Made by a program: the position numbers and the translations under genes
In this document: positions 63,945 through 64,000 of the stretch, piece after piece
Layout of the letters: each line of letters begins with the position of its first letter
Position numbering within the stretch: the stretch's first letter is position 1
Assembly (NCBI RefSeq): GCF_051020975.1
Contig: NW_027478161.1
Coordinates: forward strand, 5,518,001-5,582,000
Direction of reading: 5' to 3'
Length of the DNA stretch: 64,000 nt
Source: Osmia lignaria lignaria
Taxonomy: Eukaryota > Arthropoda > Insecta > Hymenoptera > Megachilidae
Notes under the pieces: model-generated
Told to the model about the DNA's origin: nothing
The model's input: the letters and a program-made list of their open reading frames with translations, nothing else
Database searches by the model: none

Positions 63945-64000
63945 TTGCAGATTTATCTCAAGGGAAGGGGCCTGACGGACATATTTCGAGATATTTCTTC
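63945..64000 (+). repeat. Partial monomer at right window edge
   Basis: This is the first 56 bp of another unit, starting at TTGCAGA and ending inside the TTC-rich tract. The array therefore continues to the right of the window. Confidence 0.95.

Larger units (their letters stand above)
1..64000 (+). repeat. 322-bp satellite array, 198 complete monomers, all head to tail
   Basis: The TTGCAGA landmark recurs every 322 bp from 257 to 63945 (257, 579, 901, 1223 and so on). I summed the spacings: 198 monomers at 322 bp would span 63,756 bp, the observed span is 63,688 bp, and the 68 missing bases equal the deletions seen in 15 monomers. Every copy has the same orientation. No foreign sequence interrupts the array. 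Copies differ by scattered substitutions that are shared in sets, so subtypes and higher-order repeats can be recognised. Such arrays typically form centromeric, pericentromeric or subtelomeric heterochromatin in eukaryotes; which of these applies here cannot be told from the sequence. The family itself is not one I recognise. Confidence 0.98.

Noticed and set aside
1..64000. CRISPR array
   Set aside because: The internal 27-bp repeats have spacings of 114 and 208 bp and the intervening sequences are themselves repeated. There are no unique spacers and no cas genes.
1..64000. rRNA spacer, tRNA, snRNA or histone repeat unit
   Set aside because: The 322-bp unit contains no recognisable RNA gene or histone reading frame. 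It is too short for rDNA and has no terminator or promoter elements that I can support.
1..64000. Transposon or retroelement inside the array
   Set aside because: Exact accounting of length by monomers and 68 deleted bases leaves no room for a net insertion, and no terminal repeats or target duplications are seen.

Overview
The whole 64-kb window is one uninterrupted tandem satellite array. A monomer of 322 bp (about 40% GC, counted on the unit at 23427-23748) repeats head to tail in a single orientation from the first base to the last. With the monomer phased at the TTGCAGA motif (an arbitrary but constant landmark), there are 198 complete monomers from 257 to 63944, plus partial units of 256 bp at the left edge and 56 bp at the right edge. 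183 monomers have a net length of exactly 322 bp. The other 15 carry net deletions of 1, 2, 3, 8 or 15 bp, and their 68 lost bases account exactly for the 63,688-bp span. I see no gene, RNA gene, mobile element, inversion or unique-sequence island.

This organisation points to constitutive heterochromatin of a eukaryote (centromeric, pericentromeric or subtelomeric). I do not recognise the monomer as a named satellite family. An animal, possibly an arthropod, is only a guess. Nothing in the window supports a bacterial or viral origin.

The array is a patchwork of local higher-order repeats (HORs) with recognisable monomer subtypes. 1-4.4 kb: a loose 6-mer. 4.4-10.2 kb: a 4-mer of 1,287 bp. 10.2-16.3 kb: an 8-mer of 2,574 bp and a 3-mer of 964 bp. 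16.3-19.6 kb: irregular monomers with patches shared between neighbours. 19.6-22.7 kb: a 6-mer of 1,929 bp. 20.2-38.5 kb: a 39-monomer, 12,539-bp unit with a partial second copy, which itself contains a 5-mer of 1,610 bp. 38.5-40.8 kb: mixed. 40.8-50.7 kb: mosaic 13-, 15- and 16-monomer duplications. 50.7-60.7 kb: a domain of alternating subtypes with 2-, 6- and 9-monomer duplications. 60.7-64 kb: a further dimer-rich domain.

The main biological content is a readable history of unequal exchange. At least five chimeric monomers can be mapped to switch intervals as short as 12 bp. An 8-bp deletion is also seen in its ancestral and derived contexts. Each monomer has a frame open for about 74 codons, but it starts at TTG, frames change between monomers because 322 is not a multiple of 3, and many copies carry stops or frameshifts, so I do not call it coding.
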